This document shows positions 7,717 to 16,997 of a DNA stretch of 57,432 bases, piece after piece. The position numbers and the translations under genes were made by a program. Positions within the stretch are counted from its first letter, which is position 1. Every line of letters starts with the position of its first letter. The stretch is taken from positions 1 to 57,432 of the forward strand of contig CAJOKE010000012.1 in NCBI GenBank assembly GCA_905235225.1. The letters run 5' to 3'. The DNA comes from Paludibacteraceae bacterium (GTDB lineage Bacteria > Bacteroidota > Bacteroidia > Bacteroidales > Paludibacteraceae). Below the pieces are notes generated by a model that worked only from the letters and a program-made list of their open reading frames with translations, was not told the origin of the DNA and ran no database searches.

Positions 7717-9132
7717 TTATGCCTTTTTATCCAAGCGGACTACATTCTCGACATGCTGGGTATGCGGGAACATATCTACCGGCTGAACGGCTGTAATCGT
7801 ATAGTCGGCAGACAATAATGCCAAGTCGCGTGCCTGTGTCGCGGGATTGCAACTGACATAGACGATTCGTTTGGGAGCAGCCTTGAGGATGACGTTGACC
7901 ACGTCTTCGTGCATTCCTGCCCGCGGCGGGTCGGTGATAATAATGTCCGGCTGGCCGTGTGCTGCAATAAAATCAGTGGTCAGAATATCTTTCATGTCAC
8001 CGGCAAAGAACGCTGTGTTTTCCAAGCCGTTGATCCGGGCATTGGTCTTTGCGTCCTCAATCGCTTCCGGCACATATTCGATACCAATGACTTTTTTGGC
8101 ACGCCGTGCGACAAAATTGGCGATGGTTCCCGTTCCTGTGTATAAGTCATAGACCACGGCGTTGTTGTGTTCTATTTCTGCAAAAGCGAAGTCCCGTGCC
8201 ACTTTATACAGTTCGTATGCTTGGTCGGTGTTGGTCTGGTAGAAGGATTTGGGACCGACTTTGAATTGCAGCCCTTCCATCTGCTCAAAAATATGATCGG
8301 CACCGGCGAATACCTCAACAGACAGGTCGCCTATGGTGTCGTTCATCTTGTTGTTTATGCAGTACATGAGGCTGACAACCTTGCTGAATGTGTCACGGAT
8401 ATAGGTCAGCAATGCCGTTTGCGCATCACTGAGTTTGTCACCGCCTGCAAACACAACAACTATCATCCACTCGTCTGCATGGTTGTTACGCAGCATCAGA
8501 TTCCGTATGTCGCCTTCATGGCTGCGTTCATTGTAGAATGTCAGCCCTAATTCAACGGCTTTGGCATATATGCCGTTGCGGATGGCGTTATTGTAGTCGT
8601 CCATTAAATGGCATTCATCAATCTGCAGCACTTTATCAAAGCAGTTGGGTATGTGAAATCCTATTCCGGGGGTAAATGGAATGCCTGCTTTCATTTGCTC
8701 GGTAGTTAACCACCGGTGGTCGGCAAAGGCAAACTCTAATTTGTTGCGGTAGCGGTATGTCTTTTTGCTGCCAAGAATAGGGGATATAGCCGGTAATTCC
8801 AATTTGCCGATGCGGGTGAGGTTATCTTCCACCTGTTGCTGTTTCCACCGAAGTTGCTCCTCATAAGGCAATATTTGCCATTTGCAGCCCCCGCAGGTGC
8901 CATAATGCTTGCATACCGGCTCGCAGCGATGTGCAGAGGGAGTGATAAGGCGAGCCACGCGGGCTTCCATAAAGCTGTGCTTCTTTTTGGTTACTTGCAA
9001 ATCCACCACATCACCCGGGACGCAATAAGGCACAAAAACAACCATATCATCAACCCGGGCAATAGCCTTGCCTTCCGCGGCTACGCCGGTTATCTCGACA
9101 TGCTCTAATAAGGGGAGATTTTTCTTTTTCAT
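7717..9132 (-). CDS. rlmD: 23S rRNA (uracil1939-C5)-methyltransferase, RlmD/RumA family
   Basis: This 471-residue SAM-dependent RNA methyltransferase has an N-terminal TRAM domain (~10-65), a cluster of four cysteines for an Fe-S centre (the CEPVCKHYGTCGGCKW segment, ~71-88), a SAM-binding stretch with YDLYTGTGTIANFVA (~309), DPPRAG and the catalytic cysteine segment YVSCNPATQARDL. The exact target uridine is assigned by family only; RlmCD-type activity on two positions is possible. The ATG overlaps the amidase stop codon (ATGA), so the two are translationally coupled. The stop codon lies in the T run that ends ffs transcription on the other strand. Confidence 0.92.
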   Translation of the reverse strand: MKKKNLPLLEHVEITGVAAEGKAIARVDDMVVFVPYCVPGDVVDLQVTKKKHSFMEARVARLITPSAHRCEPVCKHYGTCGGCKWQILPYEEQLRWKQQQVEDNLTRIGKLELPAISPILGSKKTYRYRNKLEFAFADHRWLTTEQMKAGIPFTPGIGFHIPNCFDKVLQIDECHLMDDYNNAIRNGIYAKAVELGLTFYNERSHEGDIRNLMLRNNHADEWMIVVVFAGGDKLSDAQTALLTYIRDTFSKVVSLMYCINNKMNDTIGDLSVEVFAGADHIFEQMEGLQFKVGPKSFYQTNTDQAYELYKVARDFAFAEIEHNNAVVYDLYTGTGTIANFVARRAKKVIGIEYVPEAIEDAKTNARINGLENTAFFAGDMKDILTTDFIAAHGQPDIIITDPPRAGMHEDVVNVILKAAPKRIVYVSCNPATQARDLALLSADYTITAVQPVDMFPHTQHVENVVRLDKKA

Positions 9133-11363
9133 TTCAGTATCGTTTCAATAGATTTCCGATATATTTGTTCAAACTCATCGCACGCCTCTAACGGAATGCT
9201 CCATGTCAGGCAGTTGCCGTCAAGTACGGCAACGGGAACGCCGCTGTCTTTGAAATATGCGACCGTCTGTTGGTTTTTGCGGGCAATTTGTCCGGTCGGA
9301 TCAGGGCAGTTCAGCCTTTTGGGATTGGGCTGTGTGGCAAGATGGCAGGTTATGCCCTCATAACACACTTCGCCTGTCCGGCTTGCGCGGGGAATAGCAC
9401 CAAGATAAGCTCCGCTGACAAGTGTCGGAATGCCGGTTGTGCCGAAAGCCGGAACGGCATTTTTATGTTCGCGTCCGCAAATAAGATCGACTAATGCGTA
9501 GTCGCCGTTTATGGAATCCAATGCCGAACTATTGGTGCTGACAAATGAATAGCCCAACTGTTGCAGCACTTTTCCGTGCAGGACTGTATAATCGTGAGTG
9601 TTTCCGACTTGGCGCATGCCGGTTCGGTCACGGTAGCACATCCCCCAACCGCAATCATCATCGCTTATCCAATCTAAAGCGCGGTTGAATTCCCACTGCT
9701 CGCCGATGTATATTCCGTCCTCTCCGTCGGCGATGGCGGTTGAGTAGGAGCGAATGCCGGCATTCAGCGAATCGGCAAACCATTCGGGTCCGTCTGTCCG
9801 GTTGAATGCGTTGATTATCAGGACGGTCGGACGGTCGGCTATGTTTCGGCATGCAGTGATGATTTCGCTTGGTTCGCTTGTACCACCGTTATTGCCGGCA
9901 GTCACCCGAATGTCGTAGCGGACTCCTTGCTTGGCGTTGAAACTGTACCGATCAGATTTGACGCGGGCAGACTGCTGCCATGTACCGCCGTTTTCGCGAA
10001 CTTCAACGATGTAGTAATTAGGAGCGGCACCTGCTTCAAGGCTGTCTGTTGTGGCAGTCCATGATACATGCAAGACATCATTGTCCAAACGGACCGCCAT
10101 ATCGTGAACGGGCAGCGGCTGTACGATAAATTCTGTACCCGTCTGTGCATGAATCCAGCGTCCCACACCTTTATATATAGCGCGTGCAACATCTTTGCGG
10201 AATGCCGGTTGCATTCCGTAGCGAATGTCCGCAAACTGCTTATGGCTCAGAATCTCAAGAAGCAGCGTCGGAATGACGGGATAGCGGGACTCGGCATACC
10301 CCGCATTCTGTAACTGTCTCCGTTTCCAGTTTGGTGCATATTTGCGCTGGATGTCCGCAACCACTTGTGTTTGGACATAGTCTGCAAGGTCGCGGTTCAG
10401 AAGTCTGTCGCAACCATTGGCAAATACGGTTCGGTGATTATTGTCCTGTCGCGAATAGATGGCAAGTGTCCCGATAATAAGGGAATCTCCCTCTTGCGAA
10501 TAGCCGTCTGTGTGGACGGCAAGGCATGCTGTCACGGGAATGTGCTGCCCTGCCTGATTAGGATTGACGACACTGCCGCCGCTTAACCAGTTCACCCATA
10601 ATCCGCGGCAGCGCAAATCATCCAGGTAATCGTTTCGGACGCTGTCTTTGAGCGGGTCGTTTTTGTCTGTCACAGGATTCCAAACACTGTCCGGCACGCC
10701 TTGGTATTCCAACCAGTATCTTGCTCCTTCCGCCCACCGTGGATAGCCGCTGGGACCTATTTGGGCGGCTGCTTCGTCCTTGCCGTACCTTGCCCGCGGC
10801 CAGATAACCGTTGCACCCGCGCGCTCTAACGCACGGCTTATTTGTTCGGCGTATGCTGTGGAATAAAGGTCTTCAACGGTCGTCCACATCGTTGCACGCT
10901 GTAGTTTCCAGCGGTTCTCATCGCGGTTGTAATAGACTCCGTGGCTGGGCCATAGGGCGATATACTGCCCGTTCAGACTCTGTCCTAATTGCCCTTTGTT
11001 CGGAATAGGGTAGCGTTGAGCCTGGGGGCGGGATTTGTAGCGGTCGGTTATCAACTCGCCTATTTCGAAACCGTCGGAGTATATAGTCACTTTCCCGCGG
11101 GTGTTGCCGAATACCCAAATACTGACTTTGCGGCGTAACTCCGTTACCTGAGCGGGACTAAGGGAAAGGCAGGACAGCACTTTGTTGGTATAAACCCAAA
11201 GAAGGTCTTTGTTGGATTTGACTTGGGTCACTTTCACCTTGGGAACACACCCGAGATTAAACCCTGCCCACGCATCTAATGAGTCACCCAACTCCTTCAT
11301 GTTGTATGCACCGGCACTTTGTACCGCGCCAATAATCAATATTGCCAAAAATAATCTTTTCAT
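9129..11363 (-). CDS. Exported N-acetylmuramoyl-L-alanine amidase-like protein with FN3-like region
   Basis: The ATG at 11361-11363 (MKRLFLAILI) gives 744 residues with a clear signal peptide ending near ...SAGA. An amidase_3-like zinc-hydrolase domain is visible: WPSHG (His ~141), a following Glu in the VEDLYSTAYA helix, CLAVHTDG, and LLLEILSHKQFADIRYG with the likely catalytic Glu. A fibronectin type III-like segment (LHVSWTATTDSLE) comes next, then a ~230-residue C-terminal domain containing TVLIINAFNRTDGPEWF, seen in Bacteroidetes proteins often labelled xanthan lyase or golvesin-like. The likely role is cleavage of peptidoglycan cross-bridge stems in the periplasm. It has its own promoter and is coupled to rlmD. 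Confidence 0.78.
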   Translation of the reverse strand: MKRLFLAILIIGAVQSAGAYNMKELGDSLDAWAGFNLGCVPKVKVTQVKSNKDLLWVYTNKVLSCLSLSPAQVTELRRKVSIWVFGNTRGKVTIYSDGFEIGELITDRYKSRPQAQRYPIPNKGQLGQSLNGQYIALWPSHGVYYNRDENRWKLQRATMWTTVEDLYSTAYAEQISRALERAGATVIWPRARYGKDEAAAQIGPSGYPRWAEGARYWLEYQGVPDSVWNPVTDKNDPLKDSVRNDYLDDLRCRGLWVNWLSGGSVVNPNQAGQHIPVTACLAVHTDGYSQEGDSLIIGTLAIYSRQDNNHRTVFANGCDRLLNRDLADYVQTQVVADIQRKYAPNWKRRQLQNAGYAESRYPVIPTLLLEILSHKQFADIRYGMQPAFRKDVARAIYKGVGRWIHAQTGTEFIVQPLPVHDMAVRLDNDVLHVSWTATTDSLEAGAAPNYYIVEVRENGGTWQQSARVKSDRYSFNAKQGVRYDIRVTAGNNGGTSEPSEIITACRNIADRPTVLIINAFNRTDGPEWFADSLNAGIRSYSTAIADGEDGIYIGEQWEFNRALDWISDDDCGWGMCYRDRTGMRQVGNTHDYTVLHGKVLQQLGYSFVSTNSSALDSINGDYALVDLICGREHKNAVPAFGTTGIPTLVSGAYLGAIPRASRTGEVCYEGITCHLATQPNPKRLNCPDPTGQIARKNQQTVAYFKDSGVPVAVLDGNCLTWSIPLEACDEFEQIYRKSIETILK

Positions 11364-11381
11364 GTTACTGCAAAAAACATG

Positions 11382-11413
11382 CAAAGGTACTCTAAAAAAT
11401 CGGTTTATGCAAA
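11382..11413 (-). promoter_or_regulatory. Promoter of the amidase-rlmD operon
   Basis: On the minus strand, TTTG (11410-11413) and TACCTTTG (11382-11389) are separated by exactly 20 bp. The start codon follows within ~20 bp, leaving a very short leader. The -33 box is the T-tract/G junction of the preceding terminator. Confidence 0.87.
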
Positions 11414-11439
11414 AAAAAGTGCGGTTTTCCGCACTTTTT
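11411..11439 (-). terminator. Rho-independent terminator at the end of the caspase operon
   Basis: An 11-bp stem (11414-11424 with 11429-11439; core AGTGCGG/CCGCACT) with a 4-nt TTTT loop. It is followed on the minus strand by eight Ts (11411-11418), and the plus strand also ends in five Ts. It terminates the transcript that ends with the BspA-type gene. Confidence 0.88.
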
Positions 11440-11469
11440 CAATGACACGTCTATGTTGCACAGTGTTTA

Positions 11470-14400
11470 TTATTTGACTCTTGCTCCTTGCGCGTTGTAG
11501 GTCCTGCCGTCGCGGATGATGAGTAATTGGCCGTTGATGAATACTTTTTGTGCCGGAGTTGTAATTTCCGTTTCTTCCACCTTGTTCGCTTCTTTTCCTA
11601 TAACCGGTGAAACAGGGCTGGAAGAGTCGCTCCATGGATCTACTACGCCGCTTTTTTCATCATAACTCTTGCCGCCTGTTTCACCTGCATTTGAACTTTT
11701 AACAGGCTTGAAAAATGCAGTGTATGTGGCGGTTGTGGATACATATAATGCCCGCGGATTAAGGGTGTTGCCGTCAGACCATTTGACGAATAGAGACCCT
11801 GCTGCCGGTGTGGCAGTCAAGGAGATTACTGTTCCCTTTGTGTATGTTCCGCCGCCGCTGACGGTGCCAAAACGCGCATCATTGGCTTGGACATTTATGG
11901 TGTATTGCTCAATGGTAGCGGATGGTTTGACTGTTACATGCCACGTCACGGTTGAGTCACATCCGGCAGCGGAAAGCAATGTAACGGAGTAATCGTGCTG
12001 TCCTGCTTTGGGTGTAACGGTGATGCCGGAGTAGGTAAAGGTGTTTCCTTCATCCAAACTGACATTAAACTCCGTGTTTACATGGCAAGTACGTGCGGGG
12101 AGAACACCGCGGATAGCGCGGCAATAGTACCTGTTCGTCATTCCGGGAAGAACGCCGGACGACAAAATATCACCTTCTGCTATACCTATACCATATGCAC
12201 CATTGTTATATGAATCCCACAATGAGGATGTCCAGTAGCGGCCACCGGTATTCCGTTCTTGTGGTTCTCCGTTTTCATCTAACCAGCCTACCATTGGCAG
12301 AAATATACTGTTTCCGTTAGGTCCTGTAAAGACATACCCTGCCACACCGTTCCTTTCTTCTTTTGTCTTGGTGCAGTTGTCCCATAGTTCCTGTGCTTCT
12401 TCTTTGGTCGGCATACGCCAACCGTTTCCCCAACCTTGGACTGCCGCATCATCTTCCGGCTCAAGGGTTGTAAGATTATCCACGAGTCCGTAGTTACTGT
12501 TCGTGCAGTATTTTGTGAGTTGATTTTCCGTTCCGTGGCAATAAATGTCCCATCCTTCTCTGGTTACGGGGGTGACACAGCCCCATTGATACAGTTTGCC
12601 ATAGTCATCGGGTAGAGTGGCTCCGAGATTCATGTTTGACCATCTCATCCCGCTTGGCAGTCCGAGGTCAATGGCTTCCGGCATAACCGCCTTGCTTCGC
12701 TCCGCATCTGCATCATAATTGTCATTATCGTCCTCATCATCGGGAATAGTGCTTAATGGAGTAATATTTGTGAAGTCCTTCCAATACTCTGCCTTTTGAT
12801 AAGCACTTACTGAAGCGTCAGGTACAAAAAGTGGAATAGAGAAATCTATATTCTGGAAGAAGTGCTTGTATTCTTCGTTGGCTGTGCGTGCGGCAATCGT
12901 TGGTGGGGTAACGGCTTTACATATGATGGATCTAAAGTTCTGGGCATTAAACGCACCACTACCAATAATGCGAACCGTACTTGGTATAGTGACACTTGTC
13001 ACATCAGGAGTGTACTCAAATGCGTAAGCCCCGATTGTTGTTAACCCTTCCGGTAAAGATATAGATTTAATCACATATTCCCAACAATACCACGGTGACC
13101 AATACCACCTTGGATCTTGAAATGTCGGGTCCTCGCTAATTTGATGTGTTGCGTAGTGTTCCATAGCCCCTGAACCTGTAATTTCTAATGTGCTATCGCG
13201 TTTTACGGCATACTCAACCTCTCCGGTTTGACCATATGCAAAACTAACTGACGATATGGCAGCGTCGTAATTAGACCACTCTCCAAATTCTACAGCAGAC
13301 CACACCCCCATCCAAGACGAGGTGATTGTATAAATGTCTTTATCTATCGGTATAGTTGTTAGAGCCTTATTGCCTGCCCATACGTCATCAATTGTTGTAA
13401 ATGTGTCATCGGCAGATAAATAATAGAAATATGCGTTGGTGCAATCTTTGTCAATATAAGCCCGATAGAGGTAATCGGCAACATATTCCATTTTCACATT
13501 TACGGGATTGTTTGCGTCTTTCCATGTATATATATAATAATTATCATTATTTCCCCACCAGAAACCTCCCGTATTGAGATAGATGGCGCGTGATGATGTT
13601 GATGACCCCACTTCTTTTATTTCTTCATTGATTTCTTTTGTTGTTGGATCAAAAGTGAAGGTAATTTGATAAACTCCATGTTTTGAAATCTCAATTTTTG
13701 CTTCAGAACCTGAAGGATATGCTTCTTCCCATGAGTGATTTACAACTACTTTATAAGAGTAGGTTTTTGCATCTAATGTCAAATCATCAGAAACATAAGT
13801 ATATAATCCATCAACAAGATGCATATCAGTTGAAGTGTCTTCCACATTCCAAAGCCTTTCTGCCTCCCATAAATCACCACAAACACTATAGACATTGGTT
13901 TGAACTTCGCCATCTATTGGAAGAATATTTGTGAAGTCTTTCCATTGTTCTGCTGCTTTGTATGCCGCAACAGAACCCGCAGGAACATAAATCGGAATTG
14001 AAAAATCAACTTTGTCAAACGCATGTACATTCATATTTTGACAATACTCACCAAGTACCGGTGGAGTAGTTGCGTCACAAGTAATGGCAGTCAATGAAGT
14101 ACAACCGCGAAAGGCACCACAATATATCTTTGTAATGGCTTTAGGAATATGTAACGTTGTAAGCGGGGTATAGGCAAAGGCTTCTTCTGCAATCGTTGTT
14201 ACTGATTCCGGAATATCTATTGTTGAGATTTTGCAACTATGAAATACGCTTCCCCCTATGTGTGTTAGTGTGCCGGGAAGTTTAATAGTTGTAATGTCAT
14301 TATGGTATTCCCACCATGGGGGACCATCCAAAGAGTAGTTACCTAAATCACCTGTCCCGGTTATGTCCAACACGCCGGTTTGTGTGTCCAATGTCCAATT

Positions 14401-14502
14401 CAGGTTTTCTCCGCAGGTGCCGGAATATGTTTCTGCAGAGGACGGAGTACAGATGATTCCGACCAGTAATGCAGTAAAGATGCAGTAAAGCGAATGTTTC
14501 AT
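11470..14502 (-). CDS. BspA-type leucine-rich repeat surface protein with FISUMP-like and InlB-type repeats
   Basis: The 1010-residue exported protein has a signal peptide (residues 1-23). Two BspA/Treponema-type LRR blocks (LRR_5; units such as ITTIKLPGTLTHIG and SVTIPSTVRIIGSGAF) lie at ~65-195 and ~455-590. A FISUMP-like domain (~620-830) has IDLGLPSGMRWSNMNLGA, WRMPTKEEAQELW and YWTSS. A bacterial InlB B-type repeat (~865-930) follows, and a short C-terminal tail ends in INGQLLIIRDGRTYNAQGARV. The tail matches the C10 peptidases elsewhere in the window and may be a type IX secretion signal. It is the last gene of the caspase operon, 21 bp after the TPR-caspase gene. A host or matrix adhesion role is likely from the family. 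Confidence 0.82.
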   Translation of the reverse strand: MKHSLYCIFTALLVGIICTPSSAETYSGTCGENLNWTLDTQTGVLDITGTGDLGNYSLDGPPWWEYHNDITTIKLPGTLTHIGGSVFHSCKISTIDIPESVTTIAEEAFAYTPLTTLHIPKAITKIYCGAFRGCTSLTAITCDATTPPVLGEYCQNMNVHAFDKVDFSIPIYVPAGSVAAYKAAEQWKDFTNILPIDGEVQTNVYSVCGDLWEAERLWNVEDTSTDMHLVDGLYTYVSDDLTLDAKTYSYKVVVNHSWEEAYPSGSEAKIEISKHGVYQITFTFDPTTKEINEEIKEVGSSTSSRAIYLNTGGFWWGNNDNYYIYTWKDANNPVNVKMEYVADYLYRAYIDKDCTNAYFYYLSADDTFTTIDDVWAGNKALTTIPIDKDIYTITSSWMGVWSAVEFGEWSNYDAAISSVSFAYGQTGEVEYAVKRDSTLEITGSGAMEHYATHQISEDPTFQDPRWYWSPWYCWEYVIKSISLPEGLTTIGAYAFEYTPDVTSVTIPSTVRIIGSGAFNAQNFRSIICKAVTPPTIAARTANEEYKHFFQNIDFSIPLFVPDASVSAYQKAEYWKDFTNITPLSTIPDDEDDNDNYDADAERSKAVMPEAIDLGLPSGMRWSNMNLGATLPDDYGKLYQWGCVTPVTREGWDIYCHGTENQLTKYCTNSNYGLVDNLTTLEPEDDAAVQGWGNGWRMPTKEEAQELWDNCTKTKEERNGVAGYVFTGPNGNSIFLPMVGWLDENGEPQERNTGGRYWTSSLWDSYNNGAYGIGIAEGDILSSGVLPGMTNRYYCRAIRGVLPARTCHVNTEFNVSLDEGNTFTYSGITVTPKAGQHDYSVTLLSAAGCDSTVTWHVTVKPSATIEQYTINVQANDARFGTVSGGGTYTKGTVISLTATPAAGSLFVKWSDGNTLNPRALYVSTTATYTAFFKPVKSSNAGETGGKSYDEKSGVVDPWSDSSSPVSPVIGKEANKVEETEITTPAQKVFINGQLLIIRDGRTYNAQGARVK

Positions 14503-14523
14503 AACAAGTATATTTAAGGTGTA

Positions 14524-16995
14524 TTATTTCCAGTTCCATTTTCGCCAGTCGGGTGCTTCAGCCGAAGCATTGACCGTGGGGGTCTGGCTTTTCTTGTTGA
14601 TAACGACTGAACGTTGTCTGACTTGGGTTTGGACGTAGTCGGCCAGTTCGCCGAGCGTAATCCTGCCTTTGCTTTCCTGCAACGCCTTCAGAACATAATA
14701 GGTGAACATGCCATGTTGCTGTTCTTTGTAGGGAAAGGCTGTTTCATCGCCTGTGGCGGCGGACAGAGTGACCATTTTGCCTTGCGGTGCATCGGGTTTG
14801 GCTTTCAGCGCAACGCCTCGTGCGGACGCTAACATTCCTTCGCCGCGTTGCGCCCCGCTGAAACAGGCATCCATAAACACGATAACCGAATGCGCGCCGA
14901 GCTGTCCTAATTCCGAATATAGCCGTCCGACGCCGTAGCAGGTCTCGGTTTGTGAACCGTCGGCATCAACCGGCAGGAGGTAGGCGGATTTGTTGGCTTC
15001 ATCGGGAACGCCGTGTCCGGCGTAGTAGAAGATGATGTCTATATCTCCGTTATACGCATCGGCGATGGCTTTGATGTCCCGCACGCACGACAGCATTTTG
15101 CCGAAGGTGGCGTCTTCGTACAGACGTATATTGGTTTCTGGGATTCCCAATGTCTTGACACAGTATTCTTTCATTATGCGTGCATCGCGTTGTGCGAACG
15201 GTACCGCAGCTATCTGTTGGTAGTGTTCGTTTCCGATGAGGAAAGCGAAGGTTTTGCCGTTGACGGTCTTGGTGGTCGGTATATTGATGTCCACATCGGA
15301 AATCCCGACGGTGACATTGTTTGTTTCAACCTGTACGTTCTGTCGTTTGCCGCCCCCTGTACCCAAGCCGCTGTAGTCAATCTTGTCGAACTGCATTGCG
15401 ATTTGGGCTTGCGAGTATTTGCGTTCGTCCTGATCCGAATAGTGATAGACATTACCTGTCCGGGTGACAAAATCGATGGTACGGATTACCATGTCATCAC
15501 CCGCAATATCAAATTCCGCATTCTCAACGTGGGTGTCTTTCCATGTGTTGGCGAAATTGCGCGCCTCGTTGTTTTCGCGCGGAACGGGCAAGACCAAATC
15601 GCCGTATGGCGAGTTAATGAGAAAGACGCGGTTCTCCGCATCATACGGCTGTAGCTTGAAATCGGAGATGCGCACTTTTTTGGTATTCCGGCTGATATAT
15701 TCTTTTTTGGCTGCAGCCATCAGTTCTGCCACTTTCTGGTTTCGTGTATGCTCGGTAACGCGCTGTTTGTATTCTTCGATGGTCTCAAACGGGTCTTTCT
15801 GCTGCCAGATTTGTATCTCTTTTTCTATATATGTCTGTGCAAATGCCTTAAACCCTGTCGGATTGGCGGTCGTGCCTGCCGCGCTTGGCTTCGTTGGTGT
15901 TTTTTGTTCGGCGGTTGGTGGGGTGGGCTGCGCTTTTGCCGGTTGGGAAGCCGGACGAACCATGTCAGACGCTAACAGCTGCGGCTCTGCCGCCACATTG
16001 GATGACACTTCCTCTGCTCCCATGGTACGCAGCCGCGCATTCGTTTGTGCTAACAGATCGTATTGGTCCGTATACAAATACGCCATCGCTAAGGCATGAG
16101 TGTATGCTACCGATGTCGGATCATTGGACACGACCTGTTTGAGTACGGGGATGGCTCGTTGAAAATAGGACAGCCCTGTACTTTTGTTAATCGGGTAGTA
16201 CTGTACGGCGCAGTTAAACAAATTATTGGCGTAGTGCTTGTAGTTGTTCAATGTCTTGTGCTGCTCCGTCAGCAGGCTGAATACATCCGATGCTTCCTCA
16301 TAACGCTGCAAGCCTTCCAGACACTGCCCCTTCAATGCCATCAGTTTCGCATCGCCGCGCTTGACGGACAATGCGCGCTCAACATACGGCAACGCTTCTG
16401 CATACCAGCCTTTTGATATACGCATGTTGATTGACATCGCTAATAAATCCTGATTGGTCGGGAACTCATTCAAACCCGCTTCCAAGGTCGCCGTTTGGGC
16501 ATCAGGGTTATTCAGACTCTCATGGCATTTGGCTAAAAACAGATACACGATTGCACGCTTGTTGGATGCACCTATATCTATATAGCGTTGCAAATAGGTC
16601 GCTGCCGTGGCATAGTCCTTGCGGTTATAGTATCCCGCACCGACAAAATACGTCATTGACGGATACGCTTCGCTTTTCTCCAGATGCATCTCCTCAAACT
16701 GCGGCATCATCGCCATGTCCACATACGCCTTGGCGAACGTCAGCGCATTCGCATGCTGTCCCTGTTGCGAATATTTGGCGGCATGATATTGCAGTTGCGG
16801 GAATAACTGCAACATCGCTTGCGACGCTGCCGCGTATTCCGGCGATGTGCTGTCCGATGACTTGATAATCGACAGGTTGCGGGCAAACTCCGCATAAACG
16901 GTGGACGCATCTTTCTGCTGCCCCGATAATGAATTTATACTGCATAAAACCAGTAGGCACACTGCCGACAGATAACGGCTGATAAATGTTCTCAT
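14524..16995 (-). CDS. Exported TPR-caspase (peptidase C14 family)
   Basis: With the ATG at 16995 (2 bp after the WD40 gene's stop codon; a TTG at 17001 is also possible) the product has 823 residues. It has a signal peptide (to ~26) and a TPR-rich helical region (~28-328). A Pro/Ala/Thr-rich linker (~330-383) precedes a ~124-residue module (~395-518, beginning IWQQKDPFETIEEY) that also occurs in the neighbouring WD40 protein. A C-terminal caspase-like domain of 243 residues carries the dyad His661 in FYYAGHG and Cys711 in FMDACFSG. It ends in WRKWNWK. Caspase-like C14 peptidases cleave after Arg/Lys or Asp; the specificity is unknown here. Export places it in the periplasm or at the surface. 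Confidence 0.88.
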   Translation of the reverse strand: MRTFISRYLSAVCLLVLCSINSLSGQQKDASTVYAEFARNLSIIKSSDSTSPEYAAASQAMLQLFPQLQYHAAKYSQQGQHANALTFAKAYVDMAMMPQFEEMHLEKSEAYPSMTYFVGAGYYNRKDYATAATYLQRYIDIGASNKRAIVYLFLAKCHESLNNPDAQTATLEAGLNEFPTNQDLLAMSINMRISKGWYAEALPYVERALSVKRGDAKLMALKGQCLEGLQRYEEASDVFSLLTEQHKTLNNYKHYANNLFNCAVQYYPINKSTGLSYFQRAIPVLKQVVSNDPTSVAYTHALAMAYLYTDQYDLLAQTNARLRTMGAEEVSSNVAAEPQLLASDMVRPASQPAKAQPTPPTAEQKTPTKPSAAGTTANPTGFKAFAQTYIEKEIQIWQQKDPFETIEEYKQRVTEHTRNQKVAELMAAAKKEYISRNTKKVRISDFKLQPYDAENRVFLINSPYGDLVLPVPRENNEARNFANTWKDTHVENAEFDIAGDDMVIRTIDFVTRTGNVYHYSDQDERKYSQAQIAMQFDKIDYSGLGTGGGKRQNVQVETNNVTVGISDVDINIPTTKTVNGKTFAFLIGNEHYQQIAAVPFAQRDARIMKEYCVKTLGIPETNIRLYEDATFGKMLSCVRDIKAIADAYNGDIDIIFYYAGHGVPDEANKSAYLLPVDADGSQTETCYGVGRLYSELGQLGAHSVIVFMDACFSGAQRGEGMLASARGVALKAKPDAPQGKMVTLSAATGDETAFPYKEQQHGMFTYYVLKALQESKGRITLGELADYVQTQVRQRSVVINKKSQTPTVNASAEAPDWRKWNWK

Positions 16996-16997
16996 AA

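Noticed and set aside
15013..16099. Plus-strand frames of 211-213 residues inside the TPR-caspase gene
   Set aside because: Fully antisense to a gene with clear domains and motifs; no promoter in front.
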